From an unidentified bacterial endosymbiont (lineage in GTDB: Bacteria; Pseudomonadota; Gammaproteobacteria; Enterobacterales; Enterobacteriaceae): a stretch of DNA of 64,000 nucleotides. The translations under genes were made by a program, and so were the position numbers. The stretch is taken from assembly GCF_918797525.1 (NCBI RefSeq), contig NZ_OU963893.1, positions 868,001-932,000 on the forward strand, in the 5' to 3' direction. A model generated the notes under the pieces. That model made no database searches. It was not told where the DNA came from and saw nothing but the letters and a program-made list of their open reading frames with translations. Positions 39,639-51,446 of this stretch are shown here, piece by piece (the first letter of the stretch is position 1; every line of letters begins with the position of its first letter).

Positions 39639-40460
39639 ATGAGCGATATGCACTCGCTGCTGGTGGCGGCAATACTGGGTGTGGTCGAAGGATTGACGGA
39701 GTTTTTACCGGTTTCCAGTACCGGCCATATGATTATCGTCGGCCATCTGCTGGGCTTTGAGGGCGATACCGCAAAGACGTTCGAGGTTGTCATTCAGTTG
39801 GGTTCTATTCTGGCGGTCGTCGTGATGTTCTGGCGTCGTCTGTTTGGCCTGATTGGCATTCACTTTGGCCGTTTGCCGCAGCGTGAAGGAGAGGGCAAAG
39901 GCCGTTTGACGCTTATCCACATCCTGCTTGGGATGATCCCGGCGGTCGTGCTGGGGCTGGTTTTCCATGACACCATCAAGTCGCTGTTTAACCCCATTAA
40001 CGTAATGTATGCCCTGGTGGTCGGCGGTTTCCTGCTGATTGCGGCAGAAATGCTGAAACCAAACGTCCCGCGTGCCGAAGGCCTGGACGACATGACCTAT
40101 CGGCAGGCGTTTATCATCGGCTGCTTCCAGTGTCTGGCGCTGTGGCCGGGTTTCTCGCGGTCGGGGGCGACGATTTCAGGCGGGATGCTGATGGGCGTGA
40201 GCCGTTATGCGGCCTCAGAGTTCTCGTTCCTGCTGGCGGTGCCGATGATGATGGGCGCAACCGTTCTCGACGTCTACAAGAGCTATCATTTCCTCACTGC
40301 GGGGGATATTCCGATGTTCGCCGTGGGCTTTGTCACCGCCTTTATTGTGGCGCTGATTGCGATTAAAACCTTTCTGCAGTTGATTAAACGTATCTCGTTT
40401 ATTCCGTTCGCAATCTATCGCTTTATCGTCGCGGCGGCGGTGTACGTGGTCTTCTTCTGA
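39639..40460 (+). CDS. uppP: undecaprenyl-diphosphatase UppP (BacA)
   Basis: 273 residues, AGGGG before ATG. Multiple transmembrane helices. The catalytic motifs [15 protein letters not shown] and [17 protein letters not shown] are intact. It regenerates undecaprenyl phosphate for peptidoglycan and confers bacitracin tolerance. Converges on cca. Confidence 0.97.
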   Translation: MSDMHSLLVAAILGVVEGLTEFLPVSSTGHMIIVGHLLGFEGDTAKTFEVVIQLGSILAVVVMFWRRLFGLIGIHFGRLPQREGEGKGRLTLIHILLGMIPAVVLGLVFHDTIKSLFNPINVMYALVVGGFLLIAAEMLKPNVPRAEGLDDMTYRQAFIIGCFQCLALWPGFSRSGATISGGMLMGVSRYAASEFSFLLAVPMMMGATVLDVYKSYHFLTAGDIPMFAVGFVTAFIVALIAIKTFLQLIKRISFIPFAIYRFIVAAAVYVVFF

Positions 40461-40469
40461 TAACCGCCT

Positions 40470-40493
40470 GCCCTCAGACTTTTGGCTGAGGGC
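40470..40493. terminator. hairpin between uppP and cca
   Basis: GCCCTCAG-N8-CTGAGGGC, a perfect 8-bp stem located at the convergent 3' ends; it overlaps the last codons of cca. Confidence 0.6.
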
Positions 40494-41715
40494 AACGCTG
40501 TTCCTTCCACGTCGCGACCGCATCGACCCGCCGCTTCGTCAGCTCTTCGCGGATCTCAGGTCCCTTAAAGCCCGCCTCGACCACGTCTTTAGTCGGGACC
40601 GCTTTTGCGATGTCCCATGCTTCGCGCAGCAAACGTCCCTGCGGGTAATCACAGGCTTCAAACCCGGTGCGTCCGCGCACGTCGGCCTCGCTGGTGAGGG
40701 CGATTTGCTCCACGCGCTGCGGCTTGCGCCAGGCGTCGATATTATCGAACAGCTTAACAATGGTAGCGGGCTTAAGAATGGGGAAGGTATGGATCAGATC
40801 GTGGAACTCGGCCACCAGTTTCGCCAGGTCACGGATCTCGTTCGGAACGCGCAGGCGCTGGCAAAGCCCTTCAACCAGCTTCACGCCAGCCGGACCGTGC
40901 CCGTGATGGCGCGGCCACAACGCTTTTGGCGTTAACCCTTTACCCAGGTCGTGGCACAGGGTGGAAAAACGCACGTCTACTTCAGGGCTGAGCATGGCGG
41001 CCATACTCAGCGTCATTAGCGTGTGAACGCCGGTGTCAATTTCAGGATGCCACTTCGCTGGCGCCGGAACGCCAAACAGATTATCCACTTCCGGGAACAG
41101 GACCTTCAGCGCGCCACAGTCGCGCAACGCCTGGAAAAAAACCTGTGGGTTGCGGGTGGTCAGCGCATTTTCCGTCTCTTTCCAGACGCGCTCGGGCGTC
41201 AGATGTTTCAGCTCGCCAGCGGCTGTCATCGCCGCCATCAGCGCCATAGTTTCATCGGCAACGCGAAAGCTCAGATGGGCGTAGCGGGCGGCGAAACGCG
41301 CCACGCGCAACACGCGAAGCGGATCTTCAGAAAAGGCAGGAGAGACGTGACGTAAAATGCGGTTGCGTAAATCGTCCTGGCCCCCGTATGCGTCGATAAT
41401 CTGGCCGTTTTCATCTTGCGCCAGAGCGTTGATGGTGAGATCTCGGCGCAGAAGATCTTGCTCAAGCGTCACATTCGGCGCGGCGTAGCAGGTGAAGCCG
41501 GTATAGCCGGAGCCGGATTTTCGCTCGGTACGCGCCAGGGCATACTCTTCCCGGCTTTTAGGGTGGAGAAACACGGGGAAATCGCGGCCTACCTGCTGGT
41601 AGCCCGCATCAAGCATCTCTTCGGGCGTTGCACCCACCACAACCCAGTCTTTATCTTTAACCGGCAGACCTAACAAGGCATCACGTACCGCACCACCGAC
41701 CAGATAACTCTTCAC
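40474..41715 (-). CDS. cca: multifunctional CCA-adding enzyme Cca
   Basis: 413 residues from GTG 41715, as in E. coli, with GGAGAG upstream. The nucleotidyltransferase head has [13 protein letters not shown] and the catalytic acidic pair in [19 protein letters not shown] follows. A C-terminal HD domain ([12 protein letters not shown]) gives phosphohydrolase activity. It adds and repairs tRNA 3' CCA. Downstream of ygiM on the same strand. Confidence 0.96.
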   Translation of the reverse strand: MKSYLVGGAVRDALLGLPVKDKDWVVVGATPEEMLDAGYQQVGRDFPVFLHPKSREEYALARTERKSGSGYTGFTCYAAPNVTLEQDLLRRDLTINALAQDENGQIIDAYGGQDDLRNRILRHVSPAFSEDPLRVLRVARFAARYAHLSFRVADETMALMAAMTAAGELKHLTPERVWKETENALTTRNPQVFFQALRDCGALKVLFPEVDNLFGVPAPAKWHPEIDTGVHTLMTLSMAAMLSPEVDVRFSTLCHDLGKGLTPKALWPRHHGHGPAGVKLVEGLCQRLRVPNEIRDLAKLVAEFHDLIHTFPILKPATIVKLFDNIDAWRKPQRVEQIALTSEADVRGRTGFEACDYPQGRLLREAWDIAKAVPTKDVVEAGFKGPEIREELTKRRVDAVATWKEQRCPQPKV

Positions 41716-41775
41716 GCCCAACTCTCCCGTTTTCTCTATTCGAGGATAATACGTAAGTCTGGCAGAGAAGACGAA

Positions 41776-42396
41776 TTAGTTCATCCAGCGATCTTTCCGC
41801 TTGCGGCTTGGGATCAGCATCGGCAGTACCAGACCGAGCACCAGACCCACACCCAGCACGCCGCCGCCATACATGAACCACTGCATGATGATGGTGCGCT
41901 GTTTGTCATCAAGCTGCAGATTAGCGGCGCTGACTTTCTTCTGCGCCACAATCAGCTCGTTTTTCAGCTTCTGGTTCTCTTCTTTCAGGCCGTTAATCAC
42001 ACCGTCGCTCTGGGCCACTTTCTGCTGCATTTCGGCGGTGCGCTGGTTCCAGGTATTATCGATGTTGGTCAGTTTGTCGGTCAGGGTTTTCACCTGGTTT
42101 TCCAGATCCGGTACGCGGGTGCGCAGGCTTGGCACATTGCTCAGCTCTTTCAAGGGGATCCAGGAGGTACGGCCGGTGCTGTCGCGAACCTGTCCGTAGT
42201 TAGTCTCGGCGTTGGTCTGTAACAGAGCCACTTCCTCGCCGGCATTAACCGTGCCCACGAGGCGATAATTGTCACCAGGGCCACTGCGTACCCAGGTATT
42301 GAGTTCATCAGAAACGTAACGCTTCTCTTCAGCGTGGACCGCGGTTGCGGCGCTAAAAGCGAGTAAAGTAAGTCCAATCAGGCGTAATTTAAGCAT
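41776..42396 (-). CDS. ygiM: SH3-domain membrane protein YgiM
   Basis: 206 residues from ATG 42396 (MLKLRLIGLTLLAFSA); upstream in-frame ATGs would add 25 residues without homology. A signal peptide, a bacterial SH3 domain (YVSDELNTWVRSGPGDNYRLVGTV), a coiled coil (about 90-165) and a C-terminal membrane helix followed by PSRKRKDRWMN are visible. An envelope protein of unclear role that precedes cca. Confidence 0.92.
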   Translation of the reverse strand: MLKLRLIGLTLLAFSAATAVHAEEKRYVSDELNTWVRSGPGDNYRLVGTVNAGEEVALLQTNAETNYGQVRDSTGRTSWIPLKELSNVPSLRTRVPDLENQVKTLTDKLTNIDNTWNQRTAEMQQKVAQSDGVINGLKEENQKLKNELIVAQKKVSAANLQLDDKQRTIIMQWFMYGGGVLGVGLVLGLVLPMLIPSRKRKDRWMN

Positions 42397-42632
42397 ATCA
42401 GTCGTTATTTTCATAAAGAGAGGAACGATAGTAGTGGCAACAGTGTCTCTACGCAAAGGATTCATCATCAATCGGAATCATCTGTGTCCTGCTTCCACAC
42501 CTTAAAACTTTTACGCCCGTCAAATTGCTCATTGCGTGGCAATTTGGCGCAAAATACTATGTACTGACAAACAAATGGCGAGGAAGTTCGCCTTCATCGA
42601 CGCGTCTGTGACGCACGCAAAAGTACAAGGTT

Positions 42633-43931
42633 ATGGCACAAGAAATCGAACTAAAGTTTATCGTCGAAAAAGCGAGCGTTGACGCGCTCCGTGACCATCT
42701 GCACACGCTATCCGGCGAACATTATGAACCGGTACAACTGCTCAATATCTACTACGAAACGCCAGAGAACTGGCTGCGTCGTCATGATATGGGCTTGCGC
42801 ATTCGTGGCGCGAACGGGCGTTACGAGATGACGATGAAAATCGCCGGTCATGTGGTGGGGGGGTTACATCAGCGCCCGGAATATAATATCGATATCAGCA
42901 AGCCAGAACTTGAGCTGGAACGTTTCCCGGCGGAAATCTGGCCGCAGGGCACGCTGCCGGAAACCCTGTCTGCGCAGGTTAAGCCGCTGTTCAGCACCGA
43001 TTTCTGGCGTGAAAAATGGCTGGTCACGGAAGGCACAAGCCGCATTGAAATCGCCCTCGATCTGGGTGAGATAAAAGCCGGTGAGTTCCAGGAGCCGATT
43101 TGCGAACTGGAGCTTGAACTGCTGGAAGGCGATGCGAACGACGTGCTGAAGCTGGCGCGCCATCTGGTAAGCCAGTCCGGCCTGCGCCAGGGCAGCCTGA
43201 GCAAAGCGGCACGCGGCTACTATCTGGCCGCCGGGAATGCGCCTCGCACGCTGAAAGAGACAACCATTCTGCGCGTTGCGCCGAAAGCCAGCGTTGAACA
43301 AGGCCTGGAGGCGGCCCTGGAGCTGGCGCTCTCGCAATGGCTGTATCACGAAGAACTCTGGGCGCGCAAAGTGAAGAACGCGAAAGCGCAGGTTCTGGCA
43401 GCCATCGGCCTGGTGCGCCACACCCTGACGCTGTTCGGCGGAATTGTACCTCGCAAAGCAAGTGCTCACTTACGTGATCTGTTGACGCAAACCGAAGCGC
43501 TGATGGTCTCTGATGTCTCGGCAGAGACGGCGCTCTACAGCCCGCAAAGCGCAACGGCAAAGCTGGCGTTGACCGAACTGTTGGTGACGCGCGGCTGGCG
43601 TAGCTTCCTGGATGCGAAGGCGCAGGCCAACATTGCGCAAAACTTCAAACGTTTCGCCGATATCCATCTTTCCCGTCATGCCGCCGAGCTTAAGACCACC
43701 TTTGCTTACCCGCTGGGTAACCAGTATGGCGATCAGCTTCCCCGTCTTGCGCGCAATATCGACAGCATGTTACTGCTCTCAGGCGCTTATGAGGGCAAAG
43801 CGCAGGCCTGGCTGGCAGAATGGCAGGGGCTGAAACATGCCATCGAAACCCGCCAGCATGTGGAGATTGAGCATTTCCGTAACGAGGCCATTTCGCAGGA
43901 GCCGTTCTGGCTGCACAGCGGAAAACGTTAA
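42633..43931 (+). CDS. ygiF: inorganic triphosphatase YgiF (CYTH-CHAD protein)
   Basis: 432 residues. The N-terminal CYTH domain starts with the diagnostic EIELKFIV and contains [14 protein letters not shown]. The C-terminal CHAD domain is helical and His/Arg-rich (about 215-430). E. coli YgiF hydrolyses inorganic triphosphate. It is immediately followed by glnE. Confidence 0.95.
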   Translation: MAQEIELKFIVEKASVDALRDHLHTLSGEHYEPVQLLNIYYETPENWLRRHDMGLRIRGANGRYEMTMKIAGHVVGGLHQRPEYNIDISKPELELERFPAEIWPQGTLPETLSAQVKPLFSTDFWREKWLVTEGTSRIEIALDLGEIKAGEFQEPICELELELLEGDANDVLKLARHLVSQSGLRQGSLSKAARGYYLAAGNAPRTLKETTILRVAPKASVEQGLEAALELALSQWLYHEELWARKVKNAKAQVLAAIGLVRHTLTLFGGIVPRKASAHLRDLLTQTEALMVSDVSAETALYSPQSATAKLALTELLVTRGWRSFLDAKAQANIAQNFKRFADIHLSRHAAELKTTFAYPLGNQYGDQLPRLARNIDSMLLLSGAYEGKAQAWLAEWQGLKHAIETRQHVEIEHFRNEAISQEPFWLHSGKR

Positions 43932-43951
43932 CACTGGCAAGGAACCCGACA

Positions 43952-46807
43952 ATGCCGCTTTCTTCGCAGTTACAGCAGCAATGGCAGACCGTTTGCGAAC
44001 GTCTGCCTGAGTCATTACCGGCGTCATCATTAAGCGAGCAGGCGCAGAGCGTGCTCACCTTCAGTGATTTTGTGCAGGAAAGTATCACCGCTAATCCGGG
44101 CTGGCTAACGGAGCTTGAGCATTCACCGCCGCAGGCCGGGGAGTGGCGTCATTATGCGGGCTGGCTGCAAACCGCGCTGGAAGGCGTGGCGGATGAAGCG
44201 GCGCTAATGCGCGTGCTGCGCCAGTTCCGCCGCCGGATAATGGTGCGTATCGCCTGGGCGCAGTCGCTGGAATTAGTCAGCGAAGAGAGCACGTTGCTGC
44301 AACTGAGCGAGCTGGCGCAGACGCTGATTGTCGCCGCGCGGAACTGGCTCTACGACGCCTGCTGTAAAGAATGGGGCATGCCGTGCAGCGAAGCGGGGGG
44401 TCCTCAGCCGCTGTTGATTCTGGGGATGGGCAAGCTCGGCGGCTGCGAGCTGAATTTCTCTTCTGATATCGACCTGATTTTCGCCTGGCCGGAGAACGGA
44501 TCAACCCGCGGCGGACGCCGTGAGCTGGATAACGCCCAGTTCTTTACCCGCCTCGGTCAGCGCCTGATAAAGGCGCTGGACCAGCCAACGCAGGATGGTT
44601 TTGTCTACCGCGTGGACATGCGTCTGCGTCCGTTCGGCGACAGCGGTCCGCTGGTGATGAGCTTTGCGGCGCTGGAGGATTATTACCAGGAGCAGGGGCG
44701 CGACTGGGAGCGCTACGCGATGGTGAAAGCGCGGATCATGGGCGACAGCGACGATGCCTACGCCAACGAGCTGCGCGCCATGCTGCGCCCGTTCGTGTTC
44801 CGTCGTTATATCGACTTCAGTGTGATCCAGTCCCTGCGTAACATGAAGGGAATGATTGCCCGTGAAGTGCGCCGCCGTGGGCTGAAAGACAACATCAAGC
44901 TCGGTGCGGGCGGCATTCGCGAAATTGAATTTATCGTGCAGGTCTTCCAGCTGATCCGCGGCGGCCGTGAACCCTCGCTGCAATCCCGTTCGTTGCTCCC
45001 GACGCTGGCTGCGATTGCGCAACTGCATCTGCTGCCGGAAGACGACGCCACAATGCTGCACGAGGCCTATCTTTTCCTGCGCCGTCTGGAAAACCTGCTG
45101 CAAAGCATCAATGACGAGCAGACTCAGACCCTGCCGGGCGATGACCTTAACCGGGCGCGTCTGGCCTGGGGGATGCGCATGGACGACTGGTCAACGTTGA
45201 CCGAGCGCCTGGACGCCCATATGGCGGCCGTGCGCCGCATTTTTAACGATCTTATCGGCGACGAGGAAAGTGAATCCCAGGACGACGCGCTCTCTGAACA
45301 CTGGCGCGAGCTATGGCAGGATGCGCTTCAGGAAGATGACACCACGCCGGTGCTGGCGCATCTGAGCGACGACGATCGTCATCGGGTGGTGGCGTTAATC
45401 GCTGATTTTCGGCTCGAACTGCACAAGCGCGCCATTGGTCCGCGCGGTCGTCAGGTACTGGATCACCTGATGCCGCATCTGCTGAGCGACGTCTGCTCGC
45501 GGGCGGATGCTCCAATTCCCCTTTCGCGCATGATGCCGCTGCTGAGCGGGATTATCACGCGCACTACCTATCTTGAACTGTTGAGTGAGTTCCCGGGTGC
45601 GCTCAAGCATGTGATCTCACTTTGTGCCGCCTCGCCGATGGTGGCCAACAAGCTGGCACGTTATCCGTTGCTGCTGGACGAACTGCTCGACCCCAATACG
45701 CTGTATCAGCCGACGGCGACCGATGCCTATCGCGACGAGCTGCGCCAGTATCTGCTGCGCGTGCCGGAAGAGGACGAAGAGCAACAGTTAGAGGCGCTGC
45801 GCCAGTTTAAGCAGGCGCAGATGCTGCGCGTGGCGGCGGCGGATATCGCCGGTACGCTGCCGGTAATGAAAGTGAGCGATCACTTAACCTGGCTGGCGGA
45901 AGCGATCATTGATGCGGTCGTGCACCAGGCGTGGGGGCAGATGGTGGCGCGCTACGGCCAGCCAAAACATCTCACCGACCGTGAAGGTCGCGGTTTCGCG
46001 GTGGTAGGTTATGGCAAGCTCGGCGGGTGGGAACTGGGATATAGCTCCGATCTTGATCTGATATTCCTCCATGATTGCCCGGTTGACGTGATGACCGACG
46101 GCGAACGTGAAATTGACGGGCGTCAGTTCTACCTGCGTCTGGCTCAGCGCATTATGCACCTGTTCAGCACCCGCACGTCGTCAGGCGTTTTGTATGAAGT
46201 GGATGCGCGTCTGCGCCCGTCCGGCGCGGCGGGTATGTTGGTCACCTCAACCGAGGCCTTCGCGGAATATCAGAAAAGTGAAGCCTGGACGTGGGAACAT
46301 CAGGCGCTGGTGCGCGCCCGCGTGGTGTATGGCGATCCGCAGTTACAAACCCAGTTTGATACGATCCGCACGGCCGTGATGACGACCACGCGTGAGGGCT
46401 GCACCCTGCAAACTGAAGTGCGCGAAATGCGCGAGAAAATGCGCGCGCATTTGGGCAACAAACATCGCGATCGCTTTGATATCAAAGCCGATGAGGGCGG
46501 TATTACCGATATTGAGTTCATCACCCAGTATCTGGTGCTGCTGCACGCGCACGACAAGCCAAAGCTAACGCGCTGGTCGGATAACGTGCGTATTCTGGAA
46601 CTGCTGGCGCAAAACGACATTATGGATGAGCAAGAAGCGCAGGCCTTGACGTGCGCCTACACGACGCTTCGCGATGAGCTGCACCATCTGGCGTTGCAGG
46701 AACAACCGGGCCATGTCGCGCAGGACTGTTTCGCCAGTGAGCGCGCGCAGGTCATCGCCAGCTGGCGGAAGTGGCTGGTGGAACCGTGCATAACAAATCA
46801 AGTGTGA
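43952..46807 (+). CDS. glnE: bifunctional glutamine synthetase adenylyltransferase/deadenylase GlnE
   Basis: 951 residues. Two nucleotidyltransferase domains are clear: the first with [21 protein letters not shown] (deadenylase half) and the second with [20 protein letters not shown] (adenylylase half), joined by a helical PII-sensing linker. It covalently controls glutamine synthetase according to nitrogen status. GGAACC precedes the start, and it lies 20 bases after ygiF. Confidence 0.97.
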   Translation: MPLSSQLQQQWQTVCERLPESLPASSLSEQAQSVLTFSDFVQESITANPGWLTELEHSPPQAGEWRHYAGWLQTALEGVADEAALMRVLRQFRRRIMVRIAWAQSLELVSEESTLLQLSELAQTLIVAARNWLYDACCKEWGMPCSEAGGPQPLLILGMGKLGGCELNFSSDIDLIFAWPENGSTRGGRRELDNAQFFTRLGQRLIKALDQPTQDGFVYRVDMRLRPFGDSGPLVMSFAALEDYYQEQGRDWERYAMVKARIMGDSDDAYANELRAMLRPFVFRRYIDFSVIQSLRNMKGMIAREVRRRGLKDNIKLGAGGIREIEFIVQVFQLIRGGREPSLQSRSLLPTLAAIAQLHLLPEDDATMLHEAYLFLRRLENLLQSINDEQTQTLPGDDLNRARLAWGMRMDDWSTLTERLDAHMAAVRRIFNDLIGDEESESQDDALSEHWRELWQDALQEDDTTPVLAHLSDDDRHRVVALIADFRLELHKRAIGPRGRQVLDHLMPHLLSDVCSRADAPIPLSRMMPLLSGIITRTTYLELLSEFPGALKHVISLCAASPMVANKLARYPLLLDELLDPNTLYQPTATDAYRDELRQYLLRVPEEDEEQQLEALRQFKQAQMLRVAAADIAGTLPVMKVSDHLTWLAEAIIDAVVHQAWGQMVARYGQPKHLTDREGRGFAVVGYGKLGGWELGYSSDLDLIFLHDCPVDVMTDGEREIDGRQFYLRLAQRIMHLFSTRTSSGVLYEVDARLRPSGAAGMLVTSTEAFAEYQKSEAWTWEHQALVRARVVYGDPQLQTQFDTIRTAVMTTTREGCTLQTEVREMREKMRAHLGNKHRDRFDIKADEGGITDIEFITQYLVLLHAHDKPKLTRWSDNVRILELLAQNDIMDEQEAQALTCAYTTLRDELHHLALQEQPGHVAQDCFASERAQVIASWRKWLVEPCITNQV

Positions 46808-46847
46808 TATTATCGCGCGCAAATTGTGAATCTTTCTGGAGTCAGGA

Positions 46848-48278
46848 ATGAAAGTAACACTGCCAGAGTTCGAACGTGCTGGGGTTATGGTTGTCGGTGA
46901 TGTGATGCTGGATCGCTACTGGTATGGGCCGACCAGCCGTATCTCCCCGGAAGCACCGGTGCCGGTGGTTAAGGTCGACACCATTGAAGAGCGTCCTGGC
47001 GGCGCGGCAAACGTGGCGATGAACATTGCTTCTCTGGGCGCACAATCGCGTCTGGTGGGCTTGACCGGTATCGACGATGCGGCGCGTGCGCTGAGCAAGT
47101 CGCTGGCGGACGTGAACGTGAAGTGCGACTTCGTTTCTGTTCCGACACACCCGACGATTACCAAACTGCGCGTACTGTCGCGTAACCAGCAGTTGATCCG
47201 TCTCGACTTTGAAGAAGGGTTTGAAGGCGTTGATCCTGAACCGCTGCACGAGCGTATTAATCAGGCGCTGGGCCATATCGGTGCGCTGGTGCTGTCCGAC
47301 TACGCCAAAGGCGCGCTGACGAGCGTGCAAACGATGATTCAACTGGCGCGTAAAGCCAACGTTCCGGTGCTGATCGACCCGAAAGGCACCGACTTCGAAC
47401 GTTATCGCGGCGCGACGCTGCTGACGCCAAACCTCTCTGAGTTTGAAGCGGTGGCAGGTAAGAGCAAGACCGAGCAAGAGCTGGTTGAGCACGGCATGAA
47501 AATCATCGCTGACTTTGAACTGTCTGCTCTGCTGGTAACCCGTTCAGAGCAGGGGATGACGCTGCTACAGCCGGGTAAAGCCCCACTGCATATGCCCACA
47601 CAGGCGCAGGAAGTGTACGATGTGACCGGTGCCGGTGATACGGTTATCGGCGTGCTGGCGGCAACGCTGGCGGCAGGGAATACCCTTGAGGAAGCCTGCT
47701 ACTTTGCTAACGCCGCGGCGGGCGTGGTGGTCGGTAAACTGGGTACCTCAACCGTTTCGCCAATTGAGCTGGAGAACGCGGTTCGCGGTCGCGCCGATAC
47801 CGGTTTTGGCGTGATGAGTGAAGAGGAACTGAAAGCCGCCGTTGCCGCAGCGCGTAAGCGCGGCGAGAAGGTAGTGATGACCAACGGCGTGTTCGACATT
47901 CTGCACGCCGGCCACGTCTCTTATCTGGCAAACGCGCGCAAGCTCGGGGATCGCCTGGTTGTAGCGGTCAACAGCGATGCCTCAACGAAACGCCTGAAAG
48001 GTGAAACGCGTCCCGTGAATCCGCTGGAGCAGCGCATGATTGTACTGGGCGCGCTGGAAGCGGTTGACTGGGTGGTGTCGTTTGAAGAAGACACGCCGCA
48101 GCGTCTTATTGCCGGCATTCTGCCGGACCTGCTGGTAAAAGGTGGCGATTATACACCCGAGCAAATCGCCGGGAGCGAAGAGGTCTGGGCCAACGGCGGC
48201 GAAGTGATGGTGCTCAACTTTGAGGATGGGTGCTCAACCACCAACATCATCAAGAAGATCCAGAAAGACAGTCAGTAA
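46848..48278 (+). CDS. hldE: bifunctional heptose kinase/adenylyltransferase HldE
   Basis: 476 residues. The N-terminal PfkB-type kinase ([27 protein letters not shown]) and the C-terminal nucleotidyltransferase ([17 protein letters not shown]) together make ADP-heptose for LPS inner core. GGAG precedes ATG. A strong terminator follows at once. Confidence 0.97.
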   Translation: MKVTLPEFERAGVMVVGDVMLDRYWYGPTSRISPEAPVPVVKVDTIEERPGGAANVAMNIASLGAQSRLVGLTGIDDAARALSKSLADVNVKCDFVSVPTHPTITKLRVLSRNQQLIRLDFEEGFEGVDPEPLHERINQALGHIGALVLSDYAKGALTSVQTMIQLARKANVPVLIDPKGTDFERYRGATLLTPNLSEFEAVAGKSKTEQELVEHGMKIIADFELSALLVTRSEQGMTLLQPGKAPLHMPTQAQEVYDVTGAGDTVIGVLAATLAAGNTLEEACYFANAAAGVVVGKLGTSTVSPIELENAVRGRADTGFGVMSEEELKAAVAAARKRGEKVVMTNGVFDILHAGHVSYLANARKLGDRLVVAVNSDASTKRLKGETRPVNPLEQRMIVLGALEAVDWVVSFEEDTPQRLIAGILPDLLVKGGDYTPEQIAGSEEVWANGGEVMVLNFEDGCSTTNIIKKIQKDSQ

Positions 48279-48280
48279 AA

Positions 48281-48308
48281 AACGGGCCAGCCAGGCCCGT
48301 TCGCTTTT
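48281..48308 (+). terminator. terminator of ygiF-glnE-hldE
   Basis: AACGGGCC-N5-GGCCCGTT stem, followed by CGCTTTT, starting 2 bases after the hldE stop. Confidence 0.85.
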
Positions 48309-48355
48309 CGCCCTCAGCCCCGTGGGGGAGGGCATCAGGCCGCAAAGCCCCTGTA

Positions 48356-48652
48356 TTATTCTGCTTCGTCGACCGGTGGGATAGCCGGTGCCGGCTTGAC
48401 TTCATCCGGCGCGTTGCGATTTTCCAGCTCGTTCAGACGTTGTTCCAGCAGCGCCAGCTTTTCGCGGGTGCGCAGCAGCACCTGCGTCTGCACGTCAAAC
48501 TCTTCACGGCTGACTAAATCAAGGCGAACCAACTGCGCCTGCAGCGTCTGGCGGATTTTCTTCTCAACATCATCCCCAAACTCACGAATGCCTTTCGGCA
48601 TGGATTCATGAACCTGACGTGCAATCTGCTCAATTTTCTTTGGGTCAATCAT
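48356..48652 (-). CDS. ubiK: ubiquinone biosynthesis accessory factor UbiK
   Basis: 98 residues from ATG 48652 ([19 protein letters not shown]), AAGGA upstream. It is a small helical protein with a C-terminal coiled coil ([19 protein letters not shown]). UbiK partners UbiJ in the aerobic ubiquinone synthesis complex. Convergent with hldE. Confidence 0.94.
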   Translation of the reverse strand: MIDPKKIEQIARQVHESMPKGIREFGDDVEKKIRQTLQAQLVRLDLVSREEFDVQTQVLLRTREKLALLEQRLNELENRNAPDEVKPAPAIPPVDEAE

Positions 48653-48776
48653 AGCGGCTTTCCTTGATAATACGGTGTTAATGAACATTGTAGCGCGTCA
48701 TGCTCCAGGATAAAGCAGATTTGTTTGAAGCTTATACATTGCCCCGGATAATCAATAGCGTTATAGTGATGTCGCT

Positions 48777-48920
48777 TATTCTCAGGGCGGGGCGAAATTC
48801 CCCACCGGCGGTAAATCAGCTTGCGCTGAAAGCCCGCGAGCGCTTTGGGTGAATACTCAAAGGTCAGCAGATCCGGTGTAATTCCGGGGCCGACGGTTAG
48901 AGTCCGGATGGGAGAGAGTA
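48777..48920 (+). promoter_or_regulatory. FMN riboswitch (RFN element) of ribB
   Basis: The leader carries the RFN hallmarks in order: TTCTCAGGGCGGGGCGAAATTCC, CCGGCGGTAAAT, AGCCCGCGAGCG, AGGTCAGCAGATCCGGTG and TCCGGATGGGAGAGAGTA. It lies 110 bases upstream of ribB. The FMN-bound form is expected to block ribB expression; a CGGGCAGAGTCCCG stem in the platform region follows. Confidence 0.95.
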
Positions 48921-49029
48921 ACGATCCAGTCGGGCAGAGTCCCGCTCACGTTATCTTTTTGCCGCTTATACGGCGCTCCTAAGACTGCCCTGATTCTGGT
49001 AACCATAATGTTAATGAGGTTTTTTTACC

Positions 49030-49683
49030 ATGAATCAGACGCTACTTTCCTCTTTTGGCACTTCAACTCAACGTGTTGAACATGCACTGGATGCTCTGCG
49101 CGAAGGCCGTGGGGTGATGGTGCTTGACGATGAAAACCGTGAAAATGAAGGCGATATGATTTTCGCCGCCGAGAACATGACCGTTGAACAAATGGCGCTC
49201 TCCATTCGTCACGGTAGCGGCATCGTCTGCCTGTGTATTAATGAAGACCGCCGTAAGCAGCTCGAACTGCCCATGATGGTCGAAAACAACACCAGCGCCT
49301 TTGGTACGGGTTTTACCGTCACCATTGAAGCGGCGCATGGCGTCACGACCGGCGTATCTGCGGCTGACCGTCTGACGACCGTCCGCGCCGCCATTGCCGA
49401 TGATGCGAAACCTTCCGATCTGCACCGTCCTGGCCACGTTTTCCCACTACGCGCGCAGGCGGGTGGCGTGCTGACCCGTGGCGGCCATACCGAAGCAACC
49501 ATCGACCTGGTGACCCTGGCAGGCTTCAGGCCAGCCGGTGTGCTGTGTGAACTGACCAATGATGATGGCACCATGGCCCGCGCGCCAGAGTGCATCACGT
49601 TTGCGCGCCTGCATAACATGCCGGTCGTGACGATTGAAGATTTGGTCGAATACCGCCAGGCGCACGAGCGTAAAGCCAGCTGA
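49030..49683 (+). CDS. ribB: 3,4-dihydroxy-2-butanone-4-phosphate synthase RibB
   Basis: 217 residues. The acidic motif [16 protein letters not shown] and the [24 protein letters not shown] segment bind Mg2+ and ribulose-5-phosphate. It supplies the four-carbon unit for riboflavin. Monofunctional, without a fused GTP cyclohydrolase. Controlled by the FMN riboswitch upstream. Confidence 0.97.
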   Translation: MNQTLLSSFGTSTQRVEHALDALREGRGVMVLDDENRENEGDMIFAAENMTVEQMALSIRHGSGIVCLCINEDRRKQLELPMMVENNTSAFGTGFTVTIEAAHGVTTGVSAADRLTTVRAAIADDAKPSDLHRPGHVFPLRAQAGGVLTRGGHTEATIDLVTLAGFRPAGVLCELTNDDGTMARAPECITFARLHNMPVVTIEDLVEYRQAHERKAS

Positions 49684-49690
49684 TTGCCGC

Positions 49691-49716
49691 AAAACGCCGG
49701 GATATCCCGGCGTTTT
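49691..49716. terminator. bidirectional terminator between ribB and zupT
   Basis: AAAACGCCGGG-ATAT-CCCGGCGTTTT, an 11-bp perfect stem with A and T ends that serve both directions. Confidence 0.9.
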
Positions 49717-50490
49717 CTATCCTATCCCCGCCGCTTGCAGCAGAACCAGACTTAACCCCATCACCGACATTCCGCACAAAACGCCGTAGCTTGGGTTGTT
49801 GTTTGGATCGATCTCTTTCGCCAGAGGCATTAGTTCATCCACGGATAGCGCAATCATTATTCCCGCTACCGCTGCCATAATGGCGGCCATCACCACCGGT
49901 GAAATCAGGCTCCCCAAAATTAGCCAGGCCAGTACGCCGCCCAGAATTTCGGCCAGCCCGGAAATACCGGCCCATAACACAGCGGTACGTTTTGAGCCCG
50001 TCGCTGCATACACCGGTCCGGCAACGGCCAGTCCTTCAGGAATATTGTGCAAGGCGACCGCAAGGGCGATACCGATGCCCATCTCCAGGTTACTGCTGGC
50101 GGTGACGTAGGTGGCGACGCCTTCCGGGAAATTATGCAGGCTGATGCCCAGGGTGAGCAAAATAGCGGTACGCTTGATGTTATGCGGCATGGGCGCGCCA
50201 TCTTTTTGCATCAAGTCCTGCGGGTGCGCGTGAGGTAACAGGCGGTCAAGGGCAAAGTATCCCAGCAGGCCCAGCACAAACATGCCATATCCCAGCACCG
50301 GCGACATACCTTCCGTGTCCAGCGCGGCGGGCAGCATCTCCATCAGGGAGATAAGCAGCATGATCCCGGCAGCAAAGCCTAATGAAAAAGCCAGCACGCG
50401 GTTAGACGGCTTCTGGCCGATAACGCCGAGGATGGCACCGATAAAGGTGGCAGCGCCTGCAAGTAGTGTCAGAATCAAAGGGACTGACAT
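49717..50490 (-). CDS. zupT: ZIP-family zinc/iron importer ZupT
   Basis: 257 residues, eight transmembrane segments. The paired metal-site motifs of TM4 and TM5 ([13 protein letters not shown] and [14 protein letters not shown]) are diagnostic of ZIP transporters. It imports Zn2+ and other divalent metals across the inner membrane. Divergent from ygiD. Confidence 0.96.
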   Translation of the reverse strand: MSVPLILTLLAGAATFIGAILGVIGQKPSNRVLAFSLGFAAGIMLLISLMEMLPAALDTEGMSPVLGYGMFVLGLLGYFALDRLLPHAHPQDLMQKDGAPMPHNIKRTAILLTLGISLHNFPEGVATYVTASSNLEMGIGIALAVALHNIPEGLAVAGPVYAATGSKRTAVLWAGISGLAEILGGVLAWLILGSLISPVVMAAIMAAVAGIMIALSVDELMPLAKEIDPNNNPSYGVLCGMSVMGLSLVLLQAAGIG

Positions 50491-50620
50491 TTATCTCTCC
50501 TTAAACTGTTCCTGATATTCAAATTTCCTGATGATGATCGTCATGCTTATCAGCGTTCATCCTGACCAGATTGCGCGTAAGGTAGCACCATCAATTGACA
50601 CCGTCTGCAAGGATATCATC

Positions 50621-51409
50621 ATGACTTCTTCCCGTATGCCAGCACTGTTTTTGGGACATGGTAGCCCTATTAACGTTCTGGAGGATAATGTCTATACCCG
50701 CGCCTGGCGTCATCTTGGCGAGACGTTACCGCGTCCGAAAGCCATTGTGGTGGTCTCTGCCCACTGGTTCACTCGGGGTACCGGCGTTACCGCCATGGAA
50801 GCGCCAAAAACCATTCATGATTTTGGCGGTTTTCCGCAGGCGCTGTATGACACGCATTATCCGGCGCCAGGCTCACCTGAACTGGCGCAGCAACTGGTGG
50901 ACCTTCTTGCGCCGGTTTCGGTCACCCTGGATAAAGAAGCATGGGGTTTTGACCACGGTTCGTGGGGCGTGTTGATTAAAATGTACCCGGAAGCCGATGT
51001 GCCGCTGGTACAGTTGAGCATCGACAGCACTAAGCCTCCCGCCTGGCACATGGAGATAGGCCGCAAGCTGGCGACGTTACGCGACCAGGGCATCATGCTG
51101 GTGGCCAGCGGCAACGTGGTGCACAACCTGCGTACGGCGCGCTGGCACGGTGAAAACACGCCATACCCGTGGGCGACCGCGTTTAATGAGTACGTCAAAG
51201 AGAACCTGACCTGGCAAGGCCCGGTTGAGCAACACCCGCTGGTCAACTACAGGGATAGCGAAGGCGCTTCACTCTCTAACCCGACGCCGGAGCATTATCT
51301 ACCGCTGCTGTATGTTTTAGGGGCATGGGACGGCCATGAACCAGTGACGATACCTGCTGATGGCATTGAGATGGGCAGTTTGAGTATGTTGTCGGTGCAG
51401 GTGGGGTAA
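50621..51409 (+). CDS. ygiD: LigB-family extradiol dioxygenase YgiD (4,5-DOPA dioxygenase)
   Basis: 262 residues from ATG 50621 (AAGGA upstream); a frame extending to 50531 is an extension. Metal-binding histidines lie in LFLGHGSPINVLE, VVVSAHWFTRG and ASGNVVHNLR. The E. coli homologue cleaves L-DOPA, but the natural substrate is uncertain. Confidence 0.94.
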   Translation: MTSSRMPALFLGHGSPINVLEDNVYTRAWRHLGETLPRPKAIVVVSAHWFTRGTGVTAMEAPKTIHDFGGFPQALYDTHYPAPGSPELAQQLVDLLAPVSVTLDKEAWGFDHGSWGVLIKMYPEADVPLVQLSIDSTKPPAWHMEIGRKLATLRDQGIMLVASGNVVHNLRTARWHGENTPYPWATAFNEYVKENLTWQGPVEQHPLVNYRDSEGASLSNPTPEHYLPLLYVLGAWDGHEPVTIPADGIEMGSLSMLSVQVG

Positions 51410-51414
51410 TTAAA

Positions 51415-51443
51415 GCAAAACGGCAACCGGGCTGCCGTTTTGC
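51415..51443. terminator. bidirectional terminator between ygiD and ygiC
   Basis: GCAAAACGGCA and TGCCGTTTTGC form an 11-bp stem with a 7-nt loop in the 37-bp convergent gap. Confidence 0.85.
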
Positions 51444-51446
51444 GTA